Assembly: GCA_036676175.1 (NCBI GenBank)
Contig: JAKFDL010000074.1
Location: 1 to 32,277, forward strand
Source: Methylotenera_A sp036676175
GTDB taxonomy: Bacteria > Pseudomonadota > Gammaproteobacteria > Burkholderiales > Methylophilaceae
Direction of reading: 5' to 3'
Length of the DNA stretch: 32,277 bases
The position numbers and the translations under genes were made by a program. How positions within the stretch are numbered: the stretch's first letter is position 1; every line of letters starts with the position of its first letter. Below are positions 6,484-14,666 of the stretch, in pieces. Under the pieces are notes generated by a model, which was not told where the DNA came from, did no database searches, and saw only the letters and a program-made list of their open reading frames with translations.

Positions 6484-7644
6484 TTACTTTAACCGATACA
6501 AAGAAGTCACTTCTTTGCTGCGTGCCGCATACAGCGGGTCTGATTGATCTGCAGATTTTGCATGTTTGGGTGCAATATCTAACTTTTCAATCACGGTTAA
6601 CCCTGCATCCGCAATCCATTTTTGCAAATCTTCATTTGCCCTTAAGCCCAAATGTTCAGCTAAATCAGACATTACCAGCCACGCTTCGCCATCGTCATTT
6701 AGGTGCACTTTTACGCCAGCCAAAAACCCCTTCAACATTTGGCTATTAGGATCATAGACGGCATGCTCAATCGGCGCATTGACCTTGGCTGGTATCCACG
6801 GCGGATTGCATACAATTAAATCCGCTTTTTTGAAACCACTGGGGAACAGATTGGCCTGTTCAACTTCGATATATTCCTTCAAGCCTAGCTGGGCGATATT
6901 CTCGCTGGCGCAATTTAATGCGCGGGTATTGTTGTCGGTGGCGATGACTTTTTTAATGCCGCGATTCACCAAAATCGCGGCAATAACGCCAGTGCCGGTG
7001 CCGATATCAAACGCGGTTTTAAAATTGTTGAGCGGTGCGTTATTAATGAGATCCAAGTACTCTCCACGCACTGGGCTATATACGCCGTAATGCGCATGGA
7101 TATTGGCTTCTAGAGCATCAATATAGACACCTTTTTTGCGCCATTCATGCGCTCCTATCATCCCCAATAGTTCGCGCAGTGATAGCACCAGCTTGGCTGG
7201 TACTTTATCCACCTTCGCATTAATAATCAGGGCGCCTGCTACCGCATCTTTGGTACTAGGCGCGCGTTTCAAATCGCAACTACCGTGATTAAGCTCAATT
7301 AAAATTTTATTAGCGATACTCGCACGCTGAATTTGCCGCGCACGGTGCTGGTGAAACGCCTGCGTTAGGCTTTCTGCAGACTGAATCGGTTTAATATCAA
7401 ACTTGCGCGTAATCGCTTGTAGCATCTGTTTAGCATTTTGAAAATCGCCTTTATACAAAAAAGCTGTGCCCTCGCACACAAGCTTGTAAGCCTCTTTGGC
7501 GCTGGTAGTATCATCTGCAATGCGTATATTTTTAGGCGGTGGATTACCTGCTTCAGACTGCCAAATGGCAGTTTGTGGTTTGTTTTTTTCTTGCCAACTT
7601 ACTTGTGCTTCTTTTGTTAATGTTTCAGTCAATGTGTGTCTCAA
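6484..7644 (-). CDS. Class I SAM-dependent methyltransferase, target unknown
   Basis: A 386-residue protein with a Rossmann-type methyltransferase domain in its C-terminal half: motif I D-I-G-T-G-T-G at 213-219, an acidic residue in A-T-D-N-N near 236-239, and N-P-P-W at 280-283. The N-P-P-W tetrad is typical of N-methyltransferases acting on a base or glutamine amide, such as RlmG/RsmC and PrmB/PrmC types. The N-terminal ~200 residues, with a helical segment near 90-120, have no assignment from me. No ATG is available near the beginning; the frame opens with TTG immediately after a TGA stop, and a second TTG follows four codons later, so the start is uncertain. It is 20 bp downstream of yhhQ and probably in the same transcript. 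Confidence 0.8.
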   Translation of the reverse strand: MRHTLTETLTKEAQVSWQEKNKPQTAIWQSEAGNPPPKNIRIADDTTSAKEAYKLVCEGTAFLYKGDFQNAKQMLQAITRKFDIKPIQSAESLTQAFHQHRARQIQRASIANKILIELNHGSCDLKRAPSTKDAVAGALIINAKVDKVPAKLVLSLRELLGMIGAHEWRKKGVYIDALEANIHAHYGVYSPVRGEYLDLINNAPLNNFKTAFDIGTGTGVIAAILVNRGIKKVIATDNNTRALNCASENIAQLGLKEYIEVEQANLFPSGFKKADLIVCNPPWIPAKVNAPIEHAVYDPNSQMLKGFLAGVKVHLNDDGEAWLVMSDLAEHLGLRANEDLQKWIADAGLTVIEKLDIAPKHAKSADQSDPLYAARSKEVTSLYRLK

Positions 7645-7664
7645 TCAGATTTAAATCAAACAGG

Positions 7665-8357
7665 TTAAATTTTAAAGGGGTTAAAGTCGGTGTTTTTATC
7701 GTAATAATCTTCGTTTTCGGCACGTTTTAAAAACGCGACAGTTTTATAAACCACTGGCGTAAAGGCAACTTCTACTGCAATTTTTGCGATGATTTGCGCG
7801 CCAATGATCAGCGGAATTTTATCATTGGGGATAATCCCAGTATTCCAAAATGCCATTGGAACGAATAGCACTGTATCTACCACCTCGCCAAAAATGGTGC
7901 TGGTAATGGTGCGTTGCCACAAGTGCCTGCCAGCACTCACGGTTTTCATTTTTGCCATTACAAAACTATTAACAAATCCGCCAGCGGCAAAAGCAATCAA
8001 CCCAGCCAAGGATATTCTCCACGTGCTGCCAAACGCTACTTCGTAAGCGTCCTGATTATGCCAATACGGTGCGGGTGGCAAAGCCACGATCATCCACGCC
8101 ATCAGTGAAGCAAACGCTAAACCTGCAAAGCCTGCCCAGATCACCCTTCTGGAAGCGGCATAGCCATAGACTTCGGTAAGAATATCGCCAAAAATAAACG
8201 AAATGGGGAAGAACAAGACGCCCGCGCCAAAGGTAAGCGTGCCGAGTAGTGGTGCATCGATTTGTGTGACTTTTGCCGGGCCAATTAAATTGCTGCACAC
8301 CAGCACACAGACAAAAGCGGCCATGATGAAATCGAAGTATTTGTATTGTTTGCGCAC
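7665..8357 (-). CDS. yhhQ: Queuosine precursor transporter, YhhQ family
   Basis: A 230-residue inner-membrane protein with about six hydrophobic segments. The family signature D-I-L-T-E-V-Y-G-Y is at residues 58-66, followed by R-R-V-I-W-A-G-F, and a G-E-V-V-D-T-V-L-F segment lies in the C-terminal half. YhhQ proteins take up queuine precursors such as preQ0/preQ1 for tRNA modification. The start is GTG four bases after the stop of the DppC-type gene, which ties it to that operon. No other queuosine gene is visible in the window. Confidence 0.85.
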   Translation of the reverse strand: MRKQYKYFDFIMAAFVCVLVCSNLIGPAKVTQIDAPLLGTLTFGAGVLFFPISFIFGDILTEVYGYAASRRVIWAGFAGLAFASLMAWMIVALPPAPYWHNQDAYEVAFGSTWRISLAGLIAFAAGGFVNSFVMAKMKTVSAGRHLWQRTITSTIFGEVVDTVLFVPMAFWNTGIIPNDKIPLIIGAQIIAKIAVEVAFTPVVYKTVAFLKRAENEDYYDKNTDFNPFKI

Positions 8358-8361
8358 AGCG

Positions 8362-9150
8362 CTATTCTACGCGAACATCCAATTTATCCCGCAAATAATC
8401 GCCGCCTAGATTAATGGCTAAAATCAAGCTCATTAAGCTTAGCCCCACCACCAACACGTAATGTGGTGCCACCAGCATATAGCGCACGCCATCGCGTAAC
8501 ATGGCGCCCCAACTGGCGCTAGGCGCTTGTATGCCCAACCCGAGAAAAGACAAGCTGGCTTCGGCAATCATCACGCTGGCCAAACTATAGGTCGCTTCCA
8601 CCATTAAAATTGAGCCCAATAATGGCAAAATATGCTTGATTAACAGCCGCGGCACGGTTGCTCCTAGTGATTCTGCCGCTAGCACATGCTGACGATTGCG
8701 CAAGCTGAGTGTCTGCCCACGTGCTAGCCGTGCATAACTAACCCAGCCAGTGATGCACAGCGCCAAGATTAAATTGCTGATACCTGCACCCAACACCGCC
8801 ACAAACGCAATGGCCAATAAAATACCGGGGAATGCCAAAAAAATATCGGTGATTTTCATTAAAAACGCATCGATTTTGCCGCCATAAAACCCTGCCAGTA
8901 AGCCAACGGTTACACCGACTAGCATGGTAATCACAGTGACTACAATCGCTACCAAAAAAGACACTTGTATGCCTTCCAGTATTCTTCCCAAGATGTCCCT
9001 GCCTAGGTCGTCGGCACCCAGCCAATTTTGAGCGTTTGGGCTGGCTAAAATTGCATTTAAATCAATGGTATTAGCTTGCAGCCCAGACAATTGGCCGACA
9101 ACCACAGCCAATAACCAAAACATCAAAACAGACAGTGCGAATATTTTCAT
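8362..9150 (-). CDS. Peptide ABC transporter permease, DppC/OppC type
   Basis: A 262-residue inner-membrane permease with a BPD-type transmembrane domain. The segment L-G-A-D-D-L-G-R-D-I-L-G-R near 42-54 is the usual entry to the DppC fold, and the cytoplasmic coupling loop contains A-A-E-S-L-G-A, the EAA-like motif that contacts the ATPase. It is shorter than typical DppC (about 300 residues), mostly at the N terminus, but no part of the core appears missing. It follows the DppB-type gene by 9 bp. Neither of the DppD/DppF ATPases needed to power such a transporter is found in the window. Confidence 0.9.
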   Translation of the reverse strand: MKIFALSVLMFWLLAVVVGQLSGLQANTIDLNAILASPNAQNWLGADDLGRDILGRILEGIQVSFLVAIVVTVITMLVGVTVGLLAGFYGGKIDAFLMKITDIFLAFPGILLAIAFVAVLGAGISNLILALCITGWVSYARLARGQTLSLRNRQHVLAAESLGATVPRLLIKHILPLLGSILMVEATYSLASVMIAEASLSFLGLGIQAPSASWGAMLRDGVRYMLVAPHYVLVVGLSLMSLILAINLGGDYLRDKLDVRVE

Positions 9151-9159
9151 ACGATTGTT

Positions 9160-10071
9160 TTAGCTAGCTGCCCGCACTCGCGGATCGGCAAATCGGTACA
9201 GCACATCGGTTAGCAAATTCACCAGCACATAACTCAGCGCAATCACCAGCACACAGGCTTGGGTCACTGGATAATCGCGCTTTTCGATGCTTTCTACCAA
9301 CAACCTGCCAATACCATCCCAGCTAAATATGGTTTCAGTAATGACGGTGCCCGCCAGTAAACTGCCCATTTGTAAGCCAACAATAGTGATAATTGGCAGC
9401 AAAGCAGCGCGCAGGGCATGGCGAATAATCACAGTGCGCTCACTCAAGCCTTTGGCCCGCGCAGTGCGAATGTAATCGTCATTGAGAACTTCTAGCAAGC
9501 TGGTGCGTGTCATACGCGTAAGGATGGCACTTAGCCCAAACCCAAGTGTCAATGCGGGCAGGATAATGGAACTGCGCGAATCCATACCACTGACAGGCAG
9601 CCAGCCCAGCCACACCGCAAACACCAGCATTAGGATAGGTCCCAACCAGAACGCAGGCATGGCTGAAAACCGCACTGAAATGATGGTGACCACGATATCT
9701 TGCCAATGCCCCGCCTTAAGTGCTGCGTAAACGCCAAGTGGAATACCGATACTTATTCCAATCAATAGCGATAATAGGGCTAATTTAAGCGTTGCAGGAT
9801 AGCGCGTTTTTATCAGCTCAATAATCGGCTGTTTGGTATGGATAGAATGACCTAAATCCAAATGAGCGAGTTTGTCCAAGTAACTGGAAAACTGGCGAGG
9901 CAGTGATTGGTTTAAGCCTAAATCAGCGCGCAAAGCATCCCTATCTCCCATGCTGGCTGATTCACCCAGCATTACCTCTACCGGGTCGCCTGGCACTAAA
10001 TGAACAAGTAAAAAGGTAAGTAGCAGTACACCAAAAATGACGCTGGCAAAACTGAGTACGTGCCTGATCAT
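9160..10071 (-). CDS. Peptide ABC transporter permease, DppB/OppB type
   Basis: A 303-residue inner-membrane permease with an N-terminal helix, the periplasmic P-G-D-P-V-E stretch near residue 28-33, and a BPD-type domain. Its EAA coupling loop reads Y-I-R-T-A-R-A-K-G-L-S, close to the canonical DppB form. It pairs with the DppC-type protein encoded next. Its ATG overlaps the stop of the YkuD-type gene by four bases (ATGA), so the two are likely translationally coupled. Substrate is inferred as peptides from the family, not proven. Confidence 0.93.
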   Translation of the reverse strand: MIRHVLSFASVIFGVLLLTFLLVHLVPGDPVEVMLGESASMGDRDALRADLGLNQSLPRQFSSYLDKLAHLDLGHSIHTKQPIIELIKTRYPATLKLALLSLLIGISIGIPLGVYAALKAGHWQDIVVTIISVRFSAMPAFWLGPILMLVFAVWLGWLPVSGMDSRSSIILPALTLGFGLSAILTRMTRTSLLEVLNDDYIRTARAKGLSERTVIIRHALRAALLPIITIVGLQMGSLLAGTVITETIFSWDGIGRLLVESIEKRDYPVTQACVLVIALSYVLVNLLTDVLYRFADPRVRAAS

Positions 10072-10544
10072 TGAATAAAAACGCGCGTGCCGACCGTCAC
10101 CGCATTGAACAGCGCAATCATATCGGCATTACGCATGCGCACACAGCCGTGTGAACCCGGCCTGCCCATCTCTGTCAAATCCGGGCTACCGTGAATGTAA
10201 ATATAGCGCTGCATGGTATCAACATTTCCTAGCCGATTCTTGCCGACCTCTTTGCCGCTTAACCACAAAATACGCGTTAAAATCCAATCGCGATCAGGAA
10301 ATTGCGCCATCAGTTCCGGTGTAAAAATCTCACCGGTTGGCCTGCGCCCCACCAATACTGTATTCACTGGCATACCTGCGCCAATTTTGGCGCGAACAAT
10401 ATGCACTCCTTGCGGCGTGCAGCCACTATCTTTGATACAGCCCGCACCATTCGCGGCGGTAGAAACGAGATAGCGTGCGACTAGGCCGCCATAGTCGTCA
10501 TACAGCGTTAAGGTTTGGTTTGAGATGAGTATTTCGATACGCAT
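10068..10544 (-). CDS. Signal-less YkuD-fold L,D-transpeptidase/carboxypeptidase
   Basis: A 158-residue protein with the YkuD catalytic signature: H118-G followed by S-H-G-C-V-R-M at 131-137, with Cys134 as nucleophile and His132 beside it. Most YkuD enzymes are periplasmic and act on murein, but here the N terminus (M-R-I-E-I-L-I-S-N-Q) is the first strand of the domain and no signal peptide exists. The longer open frame starting 57 bases upstream (10601) gives no signal peptide either and would overlap the preceding gene by 53 bp; the ATG at 10544 lies four bases after that gene's stop, so it is chosen. A cytoplasmic YkuD enzyme, ElsL/LdtK, is known in Acinetobacter as an L,D-carboxypeptidase of peptidoglycan recycling. 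Position between a peptide-binding protein and its permease suggests a similar job. Confidence 0.85.
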   Translation of the reverse strand: MRIEILISNQTLTLYDDYGGLVARYLVSTAANGAGCIKDSGCTPQGVHIVRAKIGAGMPVNTVLVGRRPTGEIFTPELMAQFPDRDWILTRILWLSGKEVGKNRLGNVDTMQRYIYIHGSPDLTEMGRPGSHGCVRMRNADMIALFNAVTVGTRVFIQ

Positions 10545-10548
10545 ATGC

Positions 10549-12021
10549 TTATTGTAGCTGAGCTTTTGACGGCTGCCTTGCAATTGTCGCCAATCTTTCA
10601 ATAATCGCTAAGTCGTCCCAATTGCCGTCAGGTTTGGGGGAATAGTGCGCGATATTTTTTTGCATGGCGACAAATTGCCCTTCATACCACAGTGGAATAT
10701 AAGGCAGCTGCGCATGAATGCGCTCTGTAGCAGCAGGCCAATTTTCTTCTGTAAGCAGTTGGTCTAATTTCGCATCGGCAAAACGGCCGCGATTAAAACC
10801 ATTAGGTGGAGAATAATCACTGCCAAAGGCCTTGCTGTAAATTTCTGGCGTTTTGATGCCTACCCATGTTAGGCCATACAATTGAAAATTACCCGCTTTC
10901 ACATCAGCAAAAAAAGTGCCCCAGTCTAGGCTCTTAATTTCCAGCGCAATCCCCGCCCGCTCCATTTGCGCTTGCATAATGGTAGCCAAGCGCACACGGA
11001 AAGCATCCGTGCTGGTTTTATATTCCAGTTTTAGTGGTAGCTTAACGCCTGCTTCATTCAGTAATTTTTTAGTTAAAGCCGGGTCGTAATCATAACTTTT
11101 CAAATCTGCATTACCGGCAAAATGCTCTGGCGGCAAAATTGCGCCTGCAATTCTGCTGTTGTTCACCATCACTTTGTCAATAATCGCATGCCTATCAATC
11201 GCATGCGCGATGGCTTGCCTCACCTTTAGATTTTTTAGCAATTTATCCTGCATATTTAAGCCAAGGTATGAGTAGTTAGCTCCTAAGCCAGTATCCACGC
11301 GGATATGAGACATGCTCTGCAAATGTTTCACTAGCTCAGGCGGTAAATCGCCTTGAATCAAATCGATTTCGCCCTTCCTCAGCTTCAGTACCCGCACAGT
11401 CGGATCTTTGACTTCCTGCAGGGTAATCGCCTGATTGTCTGAAGTGCGGCTTAACTTTAAATCATGTGGCCAGGATACAAACTTTAGCGGGCCACTACCG
11501 ACTGGGTTGTGCGAAAAATCGTGATTTTTGTCGATTAAACTTTTAGGCATAATACCGATAATGAGCTTGCCGAAAAAATGCGGATCTACCTGTTTTAATT
11601 TAAAAATAAGCGTCTTATCATTTAACACTTCGATTGAGTCTATGTTTACAAACTCAGCTGTGTGCGGCGAATCTTTAAGACTTAATAAAGAATCGTAAGT
11701 CGCTTTTACATCATGCGCTGTAAGCGTAATGCCGTTGTGAAAAATGGCTTTGTTTTGCAGTATAAATTTGTATTCAAGCGCATTTACAGCATTGCCGCGT
11801 GCTAATAACCATGCAGGTTTCGAGGCAGCATCAAAATCGACTAAAGGCTGGTAAATCAGGCGGTTGACTCGTTCTGAGGCGGCATCTGTGGCATAGCGCG
11901 GGTCAAGATTGAGTGGCGCTTGCGCAATTCCAAAACGGATTTCCTGTGGGGGCACGGCAGCTTTCTGGCAGGCGGCAAGCAAAGGCATAACCAGTACAAA
12001 CGCTAATAGGTTTTTAAACAT
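10549..12021 (-). CDS. Peptide-binding lipoprotein of an ABC transporter (SBP_bac_5)
   Basis: A 490-residue periplasmic solute-binding protein of the DppA/OppA/MppA class. The N terminus is a lipoprotein signal ending in L-A-A-C with Cys18 as the lipidated residue. The family core is visible as L-D-P-R-Y-A-T-D near 39-46, then K-A-I-F-H-N-G-I-T-L-T-A-H-D-V-K-A-T-Y, a strong match to the family signature, and a C-terminal W-Y-E-G-Q segment. It heads the leftward series and is followed four bases after its stop by the YkuD-type gene and then by dppB/dppC-type genes. Ligand specificity (general peptides or murein peptides) cannot be told from sequence. Confidence 0.92.
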   Translation of the reverse strand: MFKNLLAFVLVMPLLAACQKAAVPPQEIRFGIAQAPLNLDPRYATDAASERVNRLIYQPLVDFDAASKPAWLLARGNAVNALEYKFILQNKAIFHNGITLTAHDVKATYDSLLSLKDSPHTAEFVNIDSIEVLNDKTLIFKLKQVDPHFFGKLIIGIMPKSLIDKNHDFSHNPVGSGPLKFVSWPHDLKLSRTSDNQAITLQEVKDPTVRVLKLRKGEIDLIQGDLPPELVKHLQSMSHIRVDTGLGANYSYLGLNMQDKLLKNLKVRQAIAHAIDRHAIIDKVMVNNSRIAGAILPPEHFAGNADLKSYDYDPALTKKLLNEAGVKLPLKLEYKTSTDAFRVRLATIMQAQMERAGIALEIKSLDWGTFFADVKAGNFQLYGLTWVGIKTPEIYSKAFGSDYSPPNGFNRGRFADAKLDQLLTEENWPAATERIHAQLPYIPLWYEGQFVAMQKNIAHYSPKPDGNWDDLAIIERLATIARQPSKAQLQ

Positions 12022-12087
12022 AGGTATGATTTTACACAGGATTTTCTAGTCCATTGCGCTAATATTTAGTAAAGCATTTTGCGCGGA

Positions 12088-12116
12088 TTGCACAGCTAGC
12101 CCGATAAGTTTATGAT
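12088..12116 (+). promoter_or_regulatory. Sigma70-type promoter for doxX
   Basis: -35 TTGCAC (12088-12093), exact 17-bp spacer, -10 TATGAT (12111-12116), followed about 17 bp on by a GGGGAG ribosome site and the doxX ATG at 12147. It lies in the divergent region between the binding-protein gene and doxX. Confidence 0.6.
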
Positions 12117-12146
12117 GCCTTATATTTTAATAATGGGGAGCAGAAA

Positions 12147-12551
12147 ATGACAGGTTTGATTCAACTTATTGGCCGCATCATGATGGCGCTTATTTTCATT
12201 TTAGCGGGCGTTGGTAAAATCAAAGACCCCGCAGGCACCATCGGCTATATGCAGTCAGTAGGTTTGCCCGGCCTATTGTTGTGGCCTACCATTGCACTTG
12301 AACTGCTGGGCGGCATCGCATTGGTTGTTGGCTATAAAACACGTCTAGTGGCACTTGCACTGGCCGCTTTTTGCATCCTTTCCGCGGCCTTGTTCCACAG
12401 TAATTTTGCCGACCAAATGCAGATGATTTCATTCCTTAAAAATATGGCCATAGCAGGCGGTTTATTATTGCTGGCAGTGGGTGGCAGCACAGCGTATAGC
12501 ATGGATAACCGCAGGTCGACTACCAATTTTTTTGGTACGCGCCAAGGCTAG
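12147..12551 (+). CDS. DoxX family membrane protein
   Basis: A 134-residue inner-membrane protein with four hydrophobic segments. It has the DoxX pattern: R-x-x-M-A-L-I-F-I-L-A-G-V-G-K-I in helix one, E-L-L-G-G-I-A-L-V-V-G in helix two, a F-H-S-N region, and K-N-M-A-I-A-G-G before the last helix. DoxX-like proteins are linked to redox or thiol stress in some bacteria, but a specific reaction cannot be given here. A GGGGAG ribosome site lies seven bases before the ATG and a good promoter is upstream. It converges with rlmD with nine bases between the stops. Confidence 0.85.
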   Translation: MTGLIQLIGRIMMALIFILAGVGKIKDPAGTIGYMQSVGLPGLLLWPTIALELLGGIALVVGYKTRLVALALAAFCILSAALFHSNFADQMQMISFLKNMAIAGGLLLLAVGGSTAYSMDNRRSTTNFFGTRQG

Positions 12552-12560
12552 TTACTAACA

Positions 12561-13934
12561 CTATAACTTCTCAAATAGGGCTATCGACTCGACATGCGCA
12601 GTGTGCGGGAACATATTAATCACACCAGCCGCACTTAAGCGGTAGCCTTTTTCCCGCACCAGCACACCTGCATCACGCGCCAGCGTGGCTGGATTACATG
12701 ACACATAAACAATCCGCGCTGGCGAGGTATCTGGCGAAATTGCTTTCACCAGCTCAAACGCACCGTCGCGCGGCGGATCAATGAGCCATTTATCAAACTT
12801 GCCTAACTCAACTAAACTTTCTGCTGTCATTTTAAATAAATCCGCTACACCAAATTTTACGTTGCTGATGTTGTTTAAATGCGCACTTTCATTGGCCCTC
12901 TCCACCAGATTAGCCAATCCTTCCAAACCAAGCACCTGCGCACCGCTACGGGCAATTGGCAAGGTAAAATTACCGATACCACAGAAAAAATCGGCGATTG
13001 TTTCAGCCGCCTGCGGTTTCAATAGTTGCATGGCTCGACGAATCATCACTTGATTGATTTGCGGGTTGACCTGAGTGAATTCGTTGGGCTTAAATGGATA
13101 TGTTAAAGCAAATTCAGGCAGGCTATATTGCAGTTGCTCTGCATTCAAAGGCCAAAACGGTTTTATGGTATCTGGGCCTTTGGTTTGTGTCCACACTTGT
13201 ATTTGATGCAAGTCGGCGAAGGCTTTGAATAGCGCTTCATCATTGGTAGTGAGCACGTCCATAATGCGGAAAATCAATACAATCACATTGCCTTCATGTC
13301 CATTTTTTTGATCTGCTTCGCCGACAGCCAGCTCTATTTGCGGCAATTTGTCGCGAATTGAAAGCTGCACAATTAAATCCTGCAATGGTGCAATCAGGGC
13401 AGAAACCTCTGGCACCAGCACTTCGCAACTGTTCATATCCGCCACATAACGTGTCGCTTTCTCGTTAAAGCCCACCAGCACACGCTGCTTTTTTTCGACA
13501 TACTTCACGCTTAAGCGCGCCTTGTGGCGATAACCCCAAGTCGGCCCATACAACGGCGGCAGCATGTTATCGGCTTTCACTTTGCCTATGTGCCATAAAT
13601 CTGCCTCTAACATGCGCTGTTTAGCCGCCACCTGCGCGCCCGCATCCATATGCTGTAATTTGCAACCCCCACACAGCCCATAATGCGGGCATTTTGGTGT
13701 CACCCGTTGATTACTTTGCTTAAGCACTTCAATGGTTTTTGCCACTTCGTAACTGGGTTTAATCTGTTGCGATTGATGCCTGACAAGCTCATTTGGCAGC
13801 GCGCCATCAATAAAAATGGTTTTGCCATTTACATGTGCAACGCCACGCCCTTCCTGGTCTAGAGACTCAATGGTGGCTTGTAAGATAGGATTGTCTGCTG
13901 GATTTTGATACGATCTATTGCGGTTTCTTCTCAT
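12561..13934 (-). CDS. rlmD: 23S rRNA (uracil-1939-C5)-methyltransferase RlmD
   Basis: A 457-residue TrmA/RumA-family enzyme that methylates U1939 of 23S rRNA. An N-terminal TRAM domain (about 15-70) is followed by iron-sulfur ligands C82, C88, C91 and C170. The C-terminal methyltransferase domain carries the D-F-F-C-G-I-G-N-F motif I, a D-P-P-R-D-G motif, and the nucleophile C413 in V-S-C-N-P-A-T-L. The catalytic Glu lies in the final H-V-E-S-I. All expected residues are present and the length is normal. The gene is monocistronic by appearance, facing doxX. Confidence 0.95.
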   Translation of the reverse strand: MRRNRNRSYQNPADNPILQATIESLDQEGRGVAHVNGKTIFIDGALPNELVRHQSQQIKPSYEVAKTIEVLKQSNQRVTPKCPHYGLCGGCKLQHMDAGAQVAAKQRMLEADLWHIGKVKADNMLPPLYGPTWGYRHKARLSVKYVEKKQRVLVGFNEKATRYVADMNSCEVLVPEVSALIAPLQDLIVQLSIRDKLPQIELAVGEADQKNGHEGNVIVLIFRIMDVLTTNDEALFKAFADLHQIQVWTQTKGPDTIKPFWPLNAEQLQYSLPEFALTYPFKPNEFTQVNPQINQVMIRRAMQLLKPQAAETIADFFCGIGNFTLPIARSGAQVLGLEGLANLVERANESAHLNNISNVKFGVADLFKMTAESLVELGKFDKWLIDPPRDGAFELVKAISPDTSPARIVYVSCNPATLARDAGVLVREKGYRLSAAGVINMFPHTAHVESIALFEKL

Positions 13935-14058
13935 GCGCGCATTTTAGCGCATAAGACCTGTATAGATAAGGCGGTAATAGAGTAATTAATGCAACTCTGC
14001 TAAACTGCTCGAAAAAATAAGGTAAGTATCTAAATAAATTAGGGAAAGTGACAATAGT

Positions 14059-14526
14059 ATGCATAAATTAACTTACAAATTCATCCTTTTGTTAGGTTTA
14101 ATTTTATCAAGTCAACTTGCGTTTGCAGATACAGCTTTAGCCGACTTACCAAAAACACGTACCACGCCGACGGGCATCCCTTACATGACAGGCGGCATCG
14201 GCGAAGAAGAAGTGGCTGTCATGAGGCCTCAAGCCAAAAAATTCACCCTGAATTTGTTATTTTCTGAAGGCATCGTTGGGCGCTGGGTAACCGATGTTAA
14301 CGTGAATATTTATGATGAAGCCAGCAACTTGGTGTTTCGTATTGTTGACGCCAAAAACGTACTGTACGTGAATATGCCAGCTGGCACTTACACCATTTTA
14401 GCGAACAATAATGGCAATAAACTGCGACATAAAGTCACTCTAGAAGCTAATACCAATCAAAAAGTAGTACTTAATTGGAAAGAATTTGTGGATGAGGATG
14501 TCCCGTTAGATGGTGAGGGAAACTAA
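14059..14526 (+). CDS. Secreted protein with carboxypeptidase-regulatory-like beta fold, function unknown
   Basis: A 155-residue precursor with a clear Sec signal peptide (cleavage after A-F-A at residue 23). The mature part begins with a Pro/Thr-rich linker, then a domain of alternating strands with N-V-N-I-Y-D, a P-A-G-T-Y-T-I-L turn and a K-V-T-L-E stretch. That pattern resembles the small beta-sandwich (transthyretin-like) domains often seen in periplasmic proteins. It has no Cys and an acidic tail. It stands alone on the plus strand, with GGGAAAG upstream of the ATG and a hairpin terminator downstream. I do not recognise a specific family. Confidence 0.75.
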   Translation: MHKLTYKFILLLGLILSSQLAFADTALADLPKTRTTPTGIPYMTGGIGEEEVAVMRPQAKKFTLNLLFSEGIVGRWVTDVNVNIYDEASNLVFRIVDAKNVLYVNMPAGTYTILANNNGNKLRHKVTLEANTNQKVVLNWKEFVDEDVPLDGEGN

Positions 14527-14596
14527 TCTGTAGAAAAGCTAAACTGCCAAAGTAATTAGTTTAAATATAACGTAGTTTTCACAAACATTAAAATTC

Positions 14597-14643
14597 ATGC
14601 TCTGCAAGCCAATATTCTTAAGGCTTAGCGAGCATTATTTTTT
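14597..14643 (+). terminator. Hairpin terminator after the secreted-protein gene
   Basis: ATGCTC (14597-14602) pairs with GAGCAT (14630-14635), and an inner AAGCC/GGCTT stem (14606-14610 with 14622-14626) is separated by a 3x3 internal loop. Six T follow at 14638-14643. The opposite strand has only a weak T run, so it may also slow transcripts coming from the exonuclease gene. Confidence 0.5.
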
Positions 14644-14666
14644 GCACGGCTTATTTTGTTCTTCTA

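Noticed and set aside
10545..10601. Longer start for the YkuD enzyme
   Set aside because: It would overlap the binding-protein gene by 53 bp and adds neither a signal peptide nor a domain; the ATG at 10544 follows the stop by four bases.
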